DNA from: Chitinophaga pinensis
Lineage (GTDB): Bacteria; Bacteroidota; Bacteroidia; NS11-12g; UBA9320
Assembly: GCA_945890595.1 (NCBI GenBank)
Contig: CAMDCQ010000028.1
Coordinates: 1-17,592 of the forward strand
Direction of reading: 5' to 3'
Length of the DNA stretch: 17,592 nt
How positions within the stretch are numbered: position 1 is the stretch's first letter; every line of letters starts with the position of its first letter. The notes under the pieces were generated by a model. That model did not search any database. It was not told where the DNA came from and worked only from the letters and a program-made list of their open reading frames with translations. The translations under genes and the position numbers were made by a program. Below, piece by piece: positions 1 to 7,268 of this stretch.

Positions 1-543
1 ATCTATAATGAGGAGACGGAAGTCATACCTATCAACCAAGAGATATCCAAAAAAGAGCCCGAAACTGTTCAAGCAATTTACTTTGACCCGATGGCATATA
101 TTATTCCTGTTGCCGACATTTTTAAAAATTTGGAAACAACCTTAACCAATACGTCATTCCCGATGATGGCAAAAAACGGTGTGCCGAGCCAACCTACTTT
201 GGTAGATACAATGGCCAATAATATAAACACATGGGCTCAAATTATGCCACAATTTCCTGGTGGCGAAAAAGAGCTGTATAAATACATTGCTAGTAATTTT
301 CAAATACCAGAGAAATTGTATGACGTTGCAAGCCAAGTAGAGCTAGTGGTACAATTTGTCGTTACTCATAATGGCCAAGTGATCGACGTTAAGGTCATTA
401 AATGCTCACATCCTAACATGGGTGCCGAACGAGAAGCCAAACGTTTATATGCAAAAATGCCACTTTGGACACCTGGCAAAAATGGCGAGGACCCAACCGA
501 TGTACGACTCATACAACCCGTCAAATTAAAACTATACCACTAG
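1..543 (+). CDS. TonB-like energy transducer, C-terminal part (5' end outside window)
   Basis: The reading frame is open from the first base to a TAG at 541-543, giving 180 visible residues; the true start lies to the left. A start at the ATG at 91 would only give a shortened protein, because the frame continues upstream of it without a stop. The last ~100 residues match the TonB C-terminal domain as seen in Bacteroidota: a MPQFPGGE segment, a VVTHNGQVIDVKV strand pair, an EAKRL helix, then MPLWTPGKNGE and a final basic strand. In the family this domain binds the TonB box of outer-membrane receptors and passes on energy from ExbB/ExbD. The N-terminal membrane anchor is not visible, so the protein could instead be another TonB_C-containing architecture, such as an M56 peptidase fusion. 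The domain call is firm and the full architecture is open. A terminator follows at 611-645. Confidence 0.8.
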   Translation: MYNEETEVIPINQEISKKEPETVQAIYFDPMAYIIPVADIFKNLETTLTNTSFPMMAKNGVPSQPTLVDTMANNINTWAQIMPQFPGGEKELYKYIASNFQIPEKLYDVASQVELVVQFVVTHNGQVIDVKVIKCSHPNMGAEREAKRLYAKMPLWTPGKNGEDPTDVRLIQPVKLKLYH

Positions 544-610
544 TTTGGCACGTTGTTAGCAATGCACATGACCTATTCAGTTTGTTAGTTTTTTTCATAA
601 ACGTAAGTAG

Positions 611-645
611 TTTTTAAAGGAGTCGAAAGGCTCCTTTTTTTTTTT
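611..645 (+). terminator. Rho-independent terminator after the TonB-like gene
   Basis: The stem AAAGGAGTC / GGCTCCTTT (616-624 and 629-637), with one T-G wobble, closes a GAAA tetraloop and runs into an uninterrupted T tract to 645. On the opposite strand the stem is not followed by a T tract, so it acts on + strand transcripts. It separates the TonB-like gene from the operon that begins at 796. Confidence 0.9.
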
Positions 646-795
646 CTAAAACCTTTGAATTGGTATCTTCCAACAAGTTTTACTGCCTTAGTACAACTCC
701 ATCTATAGATCAGCTAATTTCCGCTTCTAAACCGGTTGTCTACGTTTACCAAATCTCCACTTAAAATCCAAGTTTATAAGTAGTACTTTTACGGG

Positions 796-1377
796 ATGAT
801 GGATAAATTACTATTCAATCGTTTGGCATTTGTGCTATTGTTAGCCGTACTTGCTTCTGCTAACTCGTATGCTGGCGGCGATGATGAGAGAGATAAGAAA
901 GGGAAACCAATTAAAAACCAGGCTACTAGGGCGGATAGCATCCAATTTATAAATGATAATATAGACTTACAAGAACAAGACGACACCTTAGTTTTTGAAG
1001 ATTGGGATAGCTCAGATGGCGATGACGAAGTGAGCTCAATTTACGTTGACTTAGGCACTAGGCCTGATAAATTATCTGGTTATTCTACTGAAGCCCTCAA
1101 AGAAAAAAAATGCTCAAGTATTACTGACCAATTTACTTCTCTAGAAAATGAATACCTTTTAGATTTTACACTGTACCCAAATCCAACCGCAAACGAATTA
1201 CACTTAACAACCACCAAAACTCCAAATTCAATCATTATTACAGACCTCACCGGAAAACAGCATATCCTTTCTTACTACAGCGACGTAATTAATGTTTCGC
1301 ATTTATCCCAAGGCACGTATTATATCCAATTGGTATACCCAGACCACCGAGAATCACGCATGTTTATTAAAAAATAA
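796..1377 (+). CDS. Small secreted protein with type IX secretion C-terminal sorting domain
   Basis: The protein has 193 residues. Residues 1-26 form a signal peptide (hydrophobic core FVLLLAVLASA, likely cut after SYA). Residues ~27-120 are highly acidic and polar (GGDDE, WDSSDGDDE) and look mostly unstructured; I recognise no enzyme or binding fold there. Residues ~121-193 are a Por-type (type A) sorting domain: LYPNPTANELHL, a DLTG turn, LSQGTYYIQL and the end MFIKK. This domain directs export across the outer membrane by the type IX system, after which it is usually removed. There are two adjacent ATGs (796 and 799) and I use the first. A TACTTTTA box at 784-791, close to TAnnTTTG, lies just upstream. 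The response regulator gene starts 34 nt after the stop with no terminator between, so co-transcription is likely. The cargo function is unknown. Confidence 0.85.
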   Translation: MMDKLLFNRLAFVLLLAVLASANSYAGGDDERDKKGKPIKNQATRADSIQFINDNIDLQEQDDTLVFEDWDSSDGDDEVSSIYVDLGTRPDKLSGYSTEALKEKKCSSITDQFTSLENEYLLDFTLYPNPTANELHLTTTKTPNSIIITDLTGKQHILSYYSDVINVSHLSQGTYYIQLVYPDHRESRMFIKK

Positions 1378-1411
1378 ACATTTTTGTTTAACCAATTAAG
1401 CCACTAAAATC

Positions 1412-2125
1412 ATGTTACGCGCAGTAATTATAGACGACGAACGAAAAAGTAGAGAGAACTTAGAATTATTGTTACAATCCTTTGTAGAAAATGTAGAAAT
1501 AGTGGGAATGGCGGATGGCGTTAAAACCGGTATTAACATCATTGACCAACACAATCCTGACTTAATATTTTTAGATATTCACTTGGCTAATGGTGATGGT
1601 TTTGAAGTATTAGACTCCCTAAAAAATCAAAATCAAAATGTAATTTTTGTTACTGGACACGAAGAACACGCTGTAAAAGCATTTAGGTCGGATGCTGTAG
1701 ACTACCTCCTAAAACCAGTATGTATAGAGCATTTACAAAATGCAGTGGAGCGTGTTAGGTTGCGAACAGCAAATGCAAAAGATTTGAGATTAGAGATGAA
1801 ACCTCAAATTTCATTGTCAACCAACAAAGGACTACAATTTATAAAAACAGCAGACATCATATACTGCAAAGGTGACGGCGCATACACCTACTTTTATTTA
1901 AAAAGTGGCGAGCGAATCACCACTTCTAAGAACCTAAAGGAATATGAAAATAAATTAACAGATTTTAATTTTTTTAGAAGTCACAAATCCTTTCTCCTGA
2001 ACTTGGCTGAAATAAAAACGTACATTCGTGGTGACGGCAGTCACGCAGTTATGTCTAATGGGGATAGTGTAGGTGTTTCTAAAAGACGTAAAGACTTGTT
2101 TTTATCTGCCATAGGCGGTGCGTAG
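1412..2125 (+). CDS. LytTR-family response regulator
   Basis: The protein has 237 residues. Residues 1-~120 are a receiver domain with the acidic pair D8/D9, the phosphoacceptor D55 (LIFLDIHL), T81 and K101 (LLKPV). After a short linker, residues ~135-235 are a LytTR DNA-binding domain, recognisable from GLQFIKTADIIYCKGDGAYTYF-type strands and the FFRSHKSFLLNL segment. Proteins of this type bind direct repeats in promoters once phosphorylated, usually by LytS-type kinases. The next gene is exactly such a kinase and its start overlaps this gene by 8 bp, so they are almost certainly partners. The targets cannot be read from the sequence. No clear promoter lies in the 34-nt gap upstream, so expression probably comes from in front of the secreted-protein gene. 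Confidence 0.93.
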   Translation: MLRAVIIDDERKSRENLELLLQSFVENVEIVGMADGVKTGINIIDQHNPDLIFLDIHLANGDGFEVLDSLKNQNQNVIFVTGHEEHAVKAFRSDAVDYLLKPVCIEHLQNAVERVRLRTANAKDLRLEMKPQISLSTNKGLQFIKTADIIYCKGDGAYTYFYLKSGERITTSKNLKEYENKLTDFNFFRSHKSFLLNLAEIKTYIRGDGSHAVMSNGDSVGVSKRRKDLFLSAIGGA

Positions 2126-5100
2126 TCCTTTTACATTACATATTATACTTGCATTTACGCTCATTTGCCACACTATTTATAGTGATGGGCAAGGTATCTT
2201 GCGTTTTCAAAACTTAACCGTAAACGAAGGCCTTTCTATGGGCAGTATTACCGGTTTCGAAAAAGACTCAAAAGGCTTTATTTGGATAGGAACGGCAGAA
2301 GGCTTACATCGATACGATGGTCAAAACTTTAAAATCTTTAAACACCTAGAAAACGAAAGTAACTCGCTTAGCGACAGTTACATAACTTGTCTTCTTTCTT
2401 ACCAAAAGAAGTTATTCGTAGGTAATAATGTTGGAACTATTGATGTGCTGGATGAAGAAGATTATACCTTTAAGCATATTAACCTAAACAGTGTTGATCC
2501 CAGTTTTGATAATGCCATTGAACAGCTAATCGTATTTCAAGATCGAATTATTATTGATACCGATGGAGGTGGACTCTTGCAACTGGATACCAAGCTAGGT
2601 AAATTGCAAAAACTAGAAGTAAAGGCTTTGCAAAATGACGAAGTCAACGAAATGAAGGTAATTAACAAGCAATTACTTTTACTCACGGATACTAAAATTA
2701 TTCAAACAAACCTATCCTCCAGCTCTATCTTATTTGAAAATGACGGTTTAAATCTGACCTGCTTTTCTCACTACAAAAGCCAAATATTATTAGGAACTTC
2801 TACCGGATTGTATACGGTATCCCCATCTTATCAAAATATTCAAAAACTAGATCTTCCTCCCAAAAAAAGGAATTTGAGCAGCATTACATCCATAAGTGTA
2901 GACAAAGGGAGTGCTTGGATAGGAACCGCGGGCGGTTTACTAAATTATTCAGATAATCAGTTTTCATTATACCGAAACAATACACTTAGACCATTCTCAT
3001 TGGTAAATGACAATATTAGTGAGTTATACCTTGACAGCGAACAAATTCTATGGATCGGAACTATAGCAGGGGTAAGTAAATACGCTCCGCAACTCAAGAA
3101 ATTTGGACTACTCCAATATTTTGAATTTGAAGAGGAAATCTATAACAATAACGTTTACTATACTTATCAAGATAAAGATAATACCATTTGGTTAGGCACG
3201 CTCTCCTCTGGGCTTATAAAGCTAGACAAGGACCACAGAATCAAAGCAGTATATCCTAAGCTCACAGATGGCGCTTTTGAGTCTTCATCTGTACGCTGTA
3301 TTTATGAGGATAGCAAGGGTAACTTTTGGGTGGGCACTGGTAAACAAGGCATTTTTTTATTTGATAGAAAAACAGGCAAGGCAAAAATGGTAGCCTGTAA
3401 AGAAAACGGTAAATTATCCTCCAATACGGTGAGGGATATCTTTGAAGATAGTAAAGGTCAACTTTGGTTTGCTCTTCAATCTGGTTTAGCTCTTAAAGAC
3501 AATTTCAGCCCGTCATTTACGGAATATAAGGCAGATTCAAAGCATCGCAATAATTCCATTTATCAAATAGAAGAAGATCCTCGAACCGGAAACCTCATAC
3601 TTGCTAGTTTTAGAGGAGGCTTACAAATTTTTAATCCAATCACTAAACAATTTAAGGTGTACACAACTCAAGCAGGAGACCCTAATAGTTTGAGCAATAA
3701 CAACTTAATGGCAATGGCTTGGGTGGGGAAAGACACCTTGCTTATTGGAACCTACGGTGGCGGATTGAATATTCTAAATCTTCGCACGTTACAATTTGAC
3801 CATATTTCTGAATCAACGGGATTAATAAACAACGCCGTCTATGGAATTATTTATGATGGCAAAGGCTCCGTTTGGCTATCTACGAATAATGGCTTAGTCA
3901 ACTACCATCTATATAAAAAGCGATTCATCAATTTTAAACCAGAGCACTACCTGCAAAGCACAGAATTCAATGAAGGGGCCTTCCTCAAAACGAATACAGG
4001 TGAATTACTTTTTGGTGGTGTGAATGGACTGAATTACTTCAAACCGCAAAACATCGTATTTGATACAAAAACTCCAGCGATATACTTCACTGAAATGAGA
4101 GGGAGCTTCCTGAAAGAAACTCCGACTCACATTGAGATGAGTTTCTTATCTAGTAGAATTGAGATTGATTTTATGTCGCTTAACTATTCAAATCCACTAG
4201 GTGTTAAATATTATTATAAACTGGAAGGTTTTGACAAGGAATGGATTCCCGCTGGAATTCAAAATACCGCGATTTATCCTGGCTTAAGCCCTGGCACATA
4301 TACATTTCAGGTACGTGCAAGAGACGAATTTGAAAATTGGGAAACATTCTCAGAAAAATTGACGATTATAGTGGAACCTCCTCTCTGGCAAAAATGGTGG
4401 TTTATCATGCTCGGGATTGTGGGTATTGCAGGCATTATTTACGGGGTCTTTACCTCAAGGACACAATCCTTAGAACGTTCATACAAACTACAGCTGGTAG
4501 ATTCAGAGCTTACTGCTCTGCGCAGCCAAATGAATCCGCATTTCATTTTTAACTCATTGAATAGCATCCAATACTACATCTTAAAAAAAGAGCCAAAAGA
4601 AGCCTATGTATACCTCAGTAAATTCGCAAGCTTAATGCGTAAAATACTACATAATAGTAGGTTAAAATACATTTCAGTAGCCGACGAACTAGAAGGGCTT
4701 AACCTGTACTTAGAAATGGAACAAATGCGTATGGATGGAAATCTTAACTATACGCTAAAAACAAGAAATATTGATGACGTAGAACACACCAATATACCGA
4801 CCATGTTAATACAACCTTTTGCAGAGAACAGTATTATACATGGATTGCTACCTAAAGAGGATAATCGAAAGTTAGATATCCTCATATCAAATGAAAAGTC
4901 TCACTTGTTATGTACAATAACAGATAACGGAATTGGCAGAGAAGCTTCGTCGCTAATGAATGCTAAAAGAAGCAGTAAGCACACTTCTGCCGGGATGTCT
5001 CTTACCCAAAAGAGGTTAAAAATTCTAAGCGAAGGGAAAGGTGATTTTGACGTAGTTATTGAAGATATCAAAAACCCTGACGGGAGTACAGGCACAATCG

Positions 5101-5129
5101 TAAAGCTAATTGTACCAATTATTACCTGA
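2118..5129 (+). CDS. Sensor histidine kinase with periplasmic Reg_prop propeller and Y_Y_Y domain
   Basis: The protein has 1003 residues. It starts with a signal sequence (residues 1-~24) and then a long run of Reg_prop repeats (~30-660), visible as recurring WIGT, WLGT and FWVGT strands each followed by a G-L segment, as in two-bladed periplasmic sensors of Bacteroidota. A Y_Y_Y domain (~685-752, KYYYKLEGFDKEW) is followed by one membrane helix (~760-780). The cytoplasmic part is a LytS-type His_kinase domain with the phosphoacceptor H808 in NPHFIFNSLNSI, then a HATPase with N904 (FAENSI), D936 in DNGIG and a G-rich GMSLTQKRL segment. There is no fused receiver, so it is not a hybrid kinase. 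The start is GTG at 2118, inside the end of the regulator gene, which implies translational coupling; it gives a clean signal peptide. The ligand is unknown. Its stop lies inside the 3' end of feoB on the other strand. Confidence 0.93.
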   Translation: MRSPFTLHIILAFTLICHTIYSDGQGILRFQNLTVNEGLSMGSITGFEKDSKGFIWIGTAEGLHRYDGQNFKIFKHLENESNSLSDSYITCLLSYQKKLFVGNNVGTIDVLDEEDYTFKHINLNSVDPSFDNAIEQLIVFQDRIIIDTDGGGLLQLDTKLGKLQKLEVKALQNDEVNEMKVINKQLLLLTDTKIIQTNLSSSSILFENDGLNLTCFSHYKSQILLGTSTGLYTVSPSYQNIQKLDLPPKKRNLSSITSISVDKGSAWIGTAGGLLNYSDNQFSLYRNNTLRPFSLVNDNISELYLDSEQILWIGTIAGVSKYAPQLKKFGLLQYFEFEEEIYNNNVYYTYQDKDNTIWLGTLSSGLIKLDKDHRIKAVYPKLTDGAFESSSVRCIYEDSKGNFWVGTGKQGIFLFDRKTGKAKMVACKENGKLSSNTVRDIFEDSKGQLWFALQSGLALKDNFSPSFTEYKADSKHRNNSIYQIEEDPRTGNLILASFRGGLQIFNPITKQFKVYTTQAGDPNSLSNNNLMAMAWVGKDTLLIGTYGGGLNILNLRTLQFDHISESTGLINNAVYGIIYDGKGSVWLSTNNGLVNYHLYKKRFINFKPEHYLQSTEFNEGAFLKTNTGELLFGGVNGLNYFKPQNIVFDTKTPAIYFTEMRGSFLKETPTHIEMSFLSSRIEIDFMSLNYSNPLGVKYYYKLEGFDKEWIPAGIQNTAIYPGLSPGTYTFQVRARDEFENWETFSEKLTIIVEPPLWQKWWFIMLGIVGIAGIIYGVFTSRTQSLERSYKLQLVDSELTALRSQMNPHFIFNSLNSIQYYILKKEPKEAYVYLSKFASLMRKILHNSRLKYISVADELEGLNLYLEMEQMRMDGNLNYTLKTRNIDDVEHTNIPTMLIQPFAENSIIHGLLPKEDNRKLDILISNEKSHLLCTITDNGIGREASSLMNAKRSSKHTSAGMSLTQKRLKILSEGKGDFDVVIEDIKNPDGSTGTIVKLIVPIIT

Positions 5130-6972
5130 AAAGATTAAATACAACCCAGCTACCCACATAGGCTAATCCCGTCATATATAGAAACTGTATCACGGGCCAT
5201 TTCCATGATTTTGTTTCCTTATAAACCACGGCTAGCGTGCTCATGCATTGCATTGCAAATGCATAAAAGACCATTAAAGAAAGAACAACGGCAATGCTAT
5301 AAACAGGATCTCCGTTAGCTAACGTATCTTTATTCATTTTATCGCGCAATTGATCAAAGTTTTCTTCATCACCGATGCTATAAATGGTACTCATCGTCCC
5401 TACAAAAACTTCTCGTGCAGCAAAAGAGGTTATCAGTGAGATTCCTATTTTCCAGTTGAACCCTAAAGGTTTAATTACGGGTTCTATTCCTTTTCCAAAA
5501 TGGCCTGCGTAGCTTTCTTCCAAATTAGCAGATTCTTGAATGCTAAAGCCACTTGTGTTATTAGGACCGTAACTGGCTAAAAACCACAATACAATTGAAA
5601 CCAGTAAGATCACTTTCCCAGCCTCCGTGATAAAACTCAGCGATTTTTGCCAACACGTTTGCCATATATTCTTCCATCTAGGTACATGATATACCGGCAA
5701 CTCCATAATAAAGTATGAAGGTATGTCATGTTTAATTATCCATTTAAATACCACCGCTGCAATTAGTGCTGCAACCGTACCTAAAACATACATAGCCAAC
5801 ATTACTAACGCTTGTAAATTTATAAAGCCAAAAATAACTGTACTGGGTATAGCCATAGAGATTAGCAAGGTATACACAGGTAATCGTGCCGAACAACTCA
5901 TTAATGGCGTCACCATTATAGTAATTAACCTGTCCTTCCAGTTTTCTATATTTCGTGTGCTCATTATGGCGGGTATAGCGCATGCTGCTCCACTAAGCAA
6001 GGGAACGATAGACTTACCACTTAAGCCCAAGCCTCGTAGCATTTTATCCATAATAAAACTAACCCTAGCCATGTAGCCTGTATCTTCAAGCAAGCCCATA
6101 AAGAAAAAAAGTATGGCGATTTGAGGTACAAAAACGACAACACCGGCTATACCAGCTATAAGACCGTTTACCAACAATCTCTTTGGCCAACCGTCAGGTA
6201 GAGTATTAGATAAAAATTCACTGAGCATTGAAAAGCCACCTTCTATCCAATCCATAGGGTAAGATGCCAATGTAAACACACTCTGAAAAATAACCAAGAG
6301 CACAGACAAGAACATTAAATAACCTAAAATTGGATGCGTAGCCCAAGCATCTATCTTATTAGAGATGAGTTCTCGCTTTGATTTTAACGTAGTTGTCTTA
6401 TTTAGTAATTTCGTGATTGAATCGAAATGACTCTCATGGGTATGATCATCGGCTGATCCAAACTGATAGTGAGGTACAAACTGTTCCTCACCCAATGCTT
6501 TTTTTAATAAATCTACACCTACTCCTGTACGTGCATTTATTTTAAATACCCGTACACCTAATTCTTTTTCCAGTCGATCTATATTTATTTCAAACCCTTT
6601 AAAATCAGATATATCGAGCATATTAAGCACTAAAACCATTGGGATTTTATGCTGCGCTAATTGACTAAAATAAAATAAGTTTCGTTTTAGATTAGCGGCA
6701 TCAGCAATATATAAAATGGTGCTTGGTTCTGGTTTCTCAAAGAATACTTTGACCGCTTCTTTTTCGTCTAAACTCTTGGGATTAAAGCTATATGTACCCG
6801 GAGTATCTATCAACTCAATGTTGACGTTACCCACCTGCAATCGGCCTACTTTATTTTCTATCGTAGTGCCGGGCACATTGGTAATTTTTTGCTTTAGTCC
6901 GGTAAGCTGATTAAACAAAGAAGACTTGCCACAATTGGGATTACCCGCTAAAATTATTTTAGTTATCTCCAT
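5122..6972 (-). CDS. feoB: Ferrous iron transporter FeoB
   Basis: The protein has 616 residues and is a polytopic inner-membrane Fe(II) transporter with an N-terminal GTPase. The G motifs are intact: G1 GNPNCGKS (10-17), T38 in the G2 loop, G3 DTPG (57-60), G4 NMLD (118-121) and G5 near NARTG (147-151). The membrane part begins near residue 210 and contains both Gate-type repeats, including a LSGAACAIPAIMSTR segment, PLMSCSARLPVY and, near the C-terminus, AAREVFVGTMSTIY; a MQCMSTLAVV helix follows. The protein is shorter than E. coli FeoB (773 residues), and the stretch between the G domain and the first helix is only about 55 residues, so the helical GDI region looks reduced. The ATG lies 1 nt past the feoA stop. 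No feoC follows. The 3' end overlaps the kinase gene by 8 bp. Confidence 0.97.
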   Translation of the reverse strand: MEITKIILAGNPNCGKSSLFNQLTGLKQKITNVPGTTIENKVGRLQVGNVNIELIDTPGTYSFNPKSLDEKEAVKVFFEKPEPSTILYIADAANLKRNLFYFSQLAQHKIPMVLVLNMLDISDFKGFEINIDRLEKELGVRVFKINARTGVGVDLLKKALGEEQFVPHYQFGSADDHTHESHFDSITKLLNKTTTLKSKRELISNKIDAWATHPILGYLMFLSVLLVIFQSVFTLASYPMDWIEGGFSMLSEFLSNTLPDGWPKRLLVNGLIAGIAGVVVFVPQIAILFFFMGLLEDTGYMARVSFIMDKMLRGLGLSGKSIVPLLSGAACAIPAIMSTRNIENWKDRLITIMVTPLMSCSARLPVYTLLISMAIPSTVIFGFINLQALVMLAMYVLGTVAALIAAVVFKWIIKHDIPSYFIMELPVYHVPRWKNIWQTCWQKSLSFITEAGKVILLVSIVLWFLASYGPNNTSGFSIQESANLEESYAGHFGKGIEPVIKPLGFNWKIGISLITSFAAREVFVGTMSTIYSIGDEENFDQLRDKMNKDTLANGDPVYSIAVVLSLMVFYAFAMQCMSTLAVVYKETKSWKWPVIQFLYMTGLAYVGSWVVFNLFR

Positions 6973-6973
6973 G

Positions 6974-7213
6974 CTAAATATTAAATAATGGATCTAGAAG
7001 TTTTACCGTAATCGTGTCAGACTCATTATTTCGCATGCTTAGCGTGTACTCTTCAAGCTCATACGCTATGGGATCCCCCAATGGTGCTTTAAGTATTGGC
7101 TTAACCAGCACGCCCGGTAGACAACCCATTTCAAGTAATTTTTCTTTGAATGGTGAATCATCTATGGATGAAATCCTGGCTATTTGTCCTATTTGCAGTT
7201 TAGTTAGTTTCAC
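6974..7213 (-). CDS. feoA: FeoA family protein
   Basis: The protein has 79 residues, the usual length of a stand-alone FeoA, and is a small SH3-like cytosolic partner of FeoB. It shows the family pattern of an N-terminal LTKLQIGQIARI strand, a helical LLEMGCLPGVLV turn and a C-terminal DPIAYELEEYTLSMRNNES segment with the conserved G-DP-AY-L spacing. The start is GTG at 7213, preceded by AAGGAA; I see no ATG that would keep the N-terminus. It is 1 nt from feoB and clearly in the same transcript. A CATCTTTG box at 7224-7231 lies 10 nt before the start and a TATCTTTA box lies at 7251-7258; either could be the promoter. I could not identify a Fur operator by eye. Confidence 0.93.
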   Translation of the reverse strand: MKLTKLQIGQIARISSIDDSPFKEKLLEMGCLPGVLVKPILKAPLGDPIAYELEEYTLSMRNNESDTITVKLLDPLFNI

Positions 7214-7268
7214 TTCCTTGCTGCAAAGATGTATTTTTATTTGGATTAATTAAAGATAAGAGAATTTG

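Noticed and set aside
5723..6076. A 117-codon open frame on the + strand inside feoB.
   Set aside because: It is antisense to conserved FeoB membrane helices and has no recognisable domain. Other short frames antisense to feoB and to the E1, AsmA-like and kinase genes were rejected for the same reason.
7214..7268. Possible Fur or other iron-responsive operator before feoA.
   Set aside because: The stretch is AT-rich and I see no convincing inverted repeat of the expected type; a profile scan would be needed.
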